Positions 6,213-7,604 of a DNA stretch of 7,604 bases are shown here, piece by piece. The stretch is from Archaeoglobus sp. (GTDB taxonomy: Archaea; Halobacteriota; Archaeoglobi; Archaeoglobales; Archaeoglobaceae): positions 1-7,604 of the forward strand of contig QNXS01000028.1 of assembly GCA_003978865.1 (NCBI GenBank), in the 5' to 3' direction. The notes below the pieces were generated by a model that did not search any database, was not told the origin of the DNA, and saw nothing but the letters and a program-made list of their open reading frames with translations. Numbering within the stretch: position 1 is the stretch's first letter; every line of letters begins with the position of its first letter. The position numbers were made by a program, and so were the translations under genes.

Positions 6213-6257
6213 ACGATTTTTTAACGAAATGGAAAGAGGTAACTCCTCCAAAATCGT
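6213..6257. repeat. 8-bp inverted repeat with inner hairpin
   Basis: ACGATTTT (6213-6220) and AAAATCGT (6250-6257) are perfect reverse complements 29 nt apart. Inside is a smaller inverted pair GAGG (6236-6239) / CCTC (6245-6248). On the minus strand the interior carries GGAGGAG, but no start codon of note follows. It lies in the otherwise featureless A+T-rich stretch between the speD and uracil-DNA glycosylase promoters; a structured RNA or a protein-binding site are both possible. Confidence 0.4.
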
Positions 6258-6443
6258 TTTGATTTGGTTAAAACATGCTATTTTGCTTTAATTCTTTGGT
6301 TCTGGATTATTTTTGCCGTATTTTCTTTCTGAGCCGTTTTTAGTTTTAAACATGTATAGATACTGGCATCTACATCTTTTTCTACTTAATTAAAAAACTT
6401 TTATTTTAAAATTAGTTTCTTAGCCATTTACTCAATATAAGAA
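6258..6443. other. A+T-rich intergenic stretch, no gene seen
   Basis: No reading frame with a ribosome site and protein-like content is seen on either strand. One weak inverted pair is present, TGTATAGAT (6353-6361) with ATCTACA (6368-6374), which pairs with one bulged base. Confidence 0.5.
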
Positions 6444-6453
6444 AATATAAAAC
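6444..6453 (+). promoter_or_regulatory. TATA box of the uracil-DNA glycosylase gene
   Basis: AATATAAAAC is a good archaeal TATA box. Its centre predicts transcription from about 6475 and hence a leader of about 75 nt before the ATG at 6549. Confidence 0.45.
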
Positions 6454-6471
6454 TAATTTTAGCTCCTACTA

Positions 6472-6488
6472 AAATCGATTATCGATTT
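6472..6488. promoter_or_regulatory. 17-nt palindrome at predicted transcription start (operator-like)
   Basis: AAATCGATTATCGATTT is a perfect 8-bp inverted repeat around a single central T. It lies 18 bp downstream of the TATA box, over the predicted start of transcription, which is where archaeal repressors commonly bind to block polymerase. The regulator is unknown. A second, looser pair AAGATTG (6489-6495) / CAATCTT (6524-6530) follows and would place a stem directly before the ribosome site. Confidence 0.45.
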
Positions 6489-6534
6489 AAGATTGTAGTA
6501 ACAAAAATAATCGAGAAGTTTTTCAATCTTTTGA

Positions 6535-6540
6535 GGAGGT
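6535..6540 (+). promoter_or_regulatory. Ribosome binding site deciding the UDG start
   Basis: GGAGGT, within TTGAGGAGGT, lies 8 nt before the ATG at 6549. It selects that ATG over the in-frame TTG at 6531, which overlaps the site itself. Confidence 0.8.
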
Positions 6541-6548
6541 TTGGAGAG

Positions 6549-7193
6549 ATGAACGTACATGGACAAAAAAACAAAGCTTTGAAGGAGACACTGAGAGACA
6601 TTGAAAGAGAAATAAAAAAATGCAGAAAGTGTGAGTTATGGAGAACCAAAACAAACTACGTTCCGGGAGAAGGTAAAGAGAGTGCGAGAGTTGTATTTAT
6701 TGGAGAAGCTCCGGGTAGAGAAGAAGACAAGCAGGGAAGACCCTTTGTTGGAAGTGCTGGTAAGCTTCTGGATGAGTTGCTTGAAGGCATAGGTTTGAGT
6801 AGGGAAGACGTCTTCATCGGGAACGTCCTCAAGTGCAGACCTCCAAAAAATAGAGATCCGAAACCTGAAGAGATTGATGCCTGTAGTCCGTACTTGATAA
6901 GACAGCTTGATATTATAAAGCCTGATGTAATTGTCTGTCTTGGCAGACATTCTGCCTCATTCATATTTGATTTTTTCAATTTACCATTTAGAGGGATAAG
7001 TAGAGAAAGAGGAAATATAAAAAAAGTTAAAGCTTGGAATAAAGATGTCTATGTAATTCCGGTATATCATCCGGCTGCTGCGCTTTACAGACCTCCACTG
7101 AAAGATACACTTATTGAAGATTTCAGAAAAATAGGAAGTTTGCTGGAAACAAAGAAAAACAATCCAACTTTAGTGGATTTTGGATTTGAATAA
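6549..7193 (+). CDS. Family 4 uracil-DNA glycosylase ([4Fe-4S], UDGa)
   Basis: A 214-residue thermophilic family 4 uracil-DNA glycosylase, similar in length to the roughly 200-residue Archaeoglobus enzyme. It removes uracil formed by cytosine deamination, the first step of base-excision repair. Visible: the catalytic motif GEAPG (52-56) followed by REEDKQGRPFVGSAG, the second motif HPAAAL (174-179), and four cysteines placed for the [4Fe-4S] cluster: C25 and C28 (CRKC), C96 in LKCRPP and C112 in DACSPY. The C-terminal NPTLVDF (205-211) looks like a degenerate PCNA-interacting box (the position usually Gln is Asn, and the second Phe is replaced by Gly). The ATG at 6549 is fixed by GGAGGT 8 nt upstream. 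It is a single gene with its own promoter, which carries a palindrome at the predicted start. No defect is seen. Confidence 0.94.
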   Translation: MNVHGQKNKALKETLRDIEREIKKCRKCELWRTKTNYVPGEGKESARVVFIGEAPGREEDKQGRPFVGSAGKLLDELLEGIGLSREDVFIGNVLKCRPPKNRDPKPEEIDACSPYLIRQLDIIKPDVIVCLGRHSASFIFDFFNLPFRGISRERGNIKKVKAWNKDVYVIPVYHPAAALYRPPLKDTLIEDFRKIGSLLETKKNNPTLVDFGFE

Positions 7194-7446
7194 TAAATTA
7201 TTTAGTCATTCAATCTTCATTCAAGATTTCAACTCTTTTAAATTCTCTATATAAACGATTAATTAATAATTATCTATCTTTCCTTTAAAAGAGTACCAGT
7301 TCTCTCTAAATCAAAAATTAAACAATTTTATTAGTTATATTTTTGTCTCCTTATAACGGACTGTCAATAATAACATTAAAAAATAAAAAACAAATATAAA
7401 TCAAATCCAGCAGTTAATTAAAGAAATCAAAGCTTAAAAGTCTTTT

Positions 7447-7494
7447 GGAGGAATAAGAAATTTGAAGATATTATACTTCTCTGTATTTCTTTGA
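7447..7494 (+). pseudogene. Ribosome site and stub reading frame, possible truncated gene start
   Basis: GGAGGA (7447-7452) lies 9 nt before a TTG (7462) that begins MKILYFSVFL, a start typical of a hydrophobic beta strand, then stops at TGA (7492-7494). The next frame continues open for about 14 codons (EENKYVLSLFENKS) to a TGA. This could be the 5' end of a gene lost to frameshift, or coincidence. The window ends too soon to tell. Confidence 0.2.
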
Positions 7495-7535
7495 GGAAAA
7501 CAAGTATGTTTTATCTCTATTTGAAAATAAGTCAT

Positions 7536-7567
7536 GAATCTGTTATAAGAATCTGTTAGAATCTAAC
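7536..7567. repeat. Short direct repeats plus 13-nt palindrome
   Basis: GAATCTGTTA occurs at 7536-7545 and 7549-7558, and GAATCT again at 7559-7564. The last copies overlap a perfect palindrome GTTAGA-A-TCTAAC (7555-7567). Such phased half-sites are seen in operators, but no gene follows within the window. Confidence 0.5.
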
Positions 7568-7604
7568 TATCACAGACTCAAAGTTCTAAAGCAACCAAGA
7601 AAAA

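Larger units (their letters stand above)
7194..7604. other. A+T-rich 3' region without an intact gene
   Basis: No convincing gene is seen on either strand. The stretch has T-rich tracts that could end the glycosylase transcript, TATA-like sites (for example AAATATAAAT near 7391-7400), a broken short reading frame at 7462 and a cluster of short repeats near 7536-7567. Low complexity makes individual promoter matches weak. Confidence 0.5.

Noticed and set aside
6531..6548. TTG at 6531 as the UDG start
   Set aside because: The TTG overlaps the ribosome site itself, whereas ATG 6549 has GGAGGT at correct spacing.
6636..6979. Two minus-strand frames inside the uracil-DNA glycosylase gene
   Set aside because: They are antisense to conserved glycosylase motifs, with no ribosome site and no recognisable domain.

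Overview
The window looks like part of a chromosome from a thermophilic euryarchaeon, most likely of the Archaeoglobales. This is an inference from gene content: a TIP49/RuvB-like ATPase, the archaeal diphthamide enzyme Dph2, a branched-chain polyamine synthase (BpsA) and an iron-sulfur family 4 uracil-DNA glycosylase. Archaeal signals agree with it: A+T-rich TATA boxes, GGTGAT-type ribosome binding sites matching the archaeal 16S 3' end, and GTG starts. The DNA is A+T-rich throughout, more so between genes. No RNA genes, CRISPR array or intact insertion sequence are visible.

Layout. Bases 1-420 hold a decayed minus-strand coding remnant. 430-1242 (-) is an unrecognised four-helix membrane protein. 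1335-2678 (-) is the TIP49-like AAA+ ATPase; an 86 bp intergenic region with TATA-like sites for both directions separates it from dph2 (+, 2765-3742). dph2 converges, with a 41 bp gap, on a minus-strand cluster read 6014 to 3784: speD (AdoMet decarboxylase), bpsA (branched polyamine synthase) and an Mrp/NBP35-type Fe-S carrier. About 515 bp without a large gene (6034-6548) follow. This stretch contains the likely speD leader, with two mutually exclusive base-pairings and a short upstream reading frame overlapping the speD start, and then the promoter of the plus-strand uracil-DNA glycosylase gene (6549-7193), with a 17-nt palindrome at its predicted transcription start. The last 410 bp are A+T-rich and hold a promoter plus ribosome site leading into a reading frame that stops after 10 codons, and short repeats.

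How the genes fit together. SpeD supplies decarboxylated AdoMet, the aminopropyl donor that BpsA uses to make branched polyamines, which stabilise nucleic acids in hyperthermophiles; Mrp is a probable Fe-S cluster carrier in the same transcription unit. Dph2 and the uracil-DNA glycosylase are both Fe-S enzymes, so Fe-S use recurs locally. The most interesting new signal is the possible RNA-level control in front of speD; it is an inference from pairing and ribosome sites only. I found no clear new defence or mobile system.
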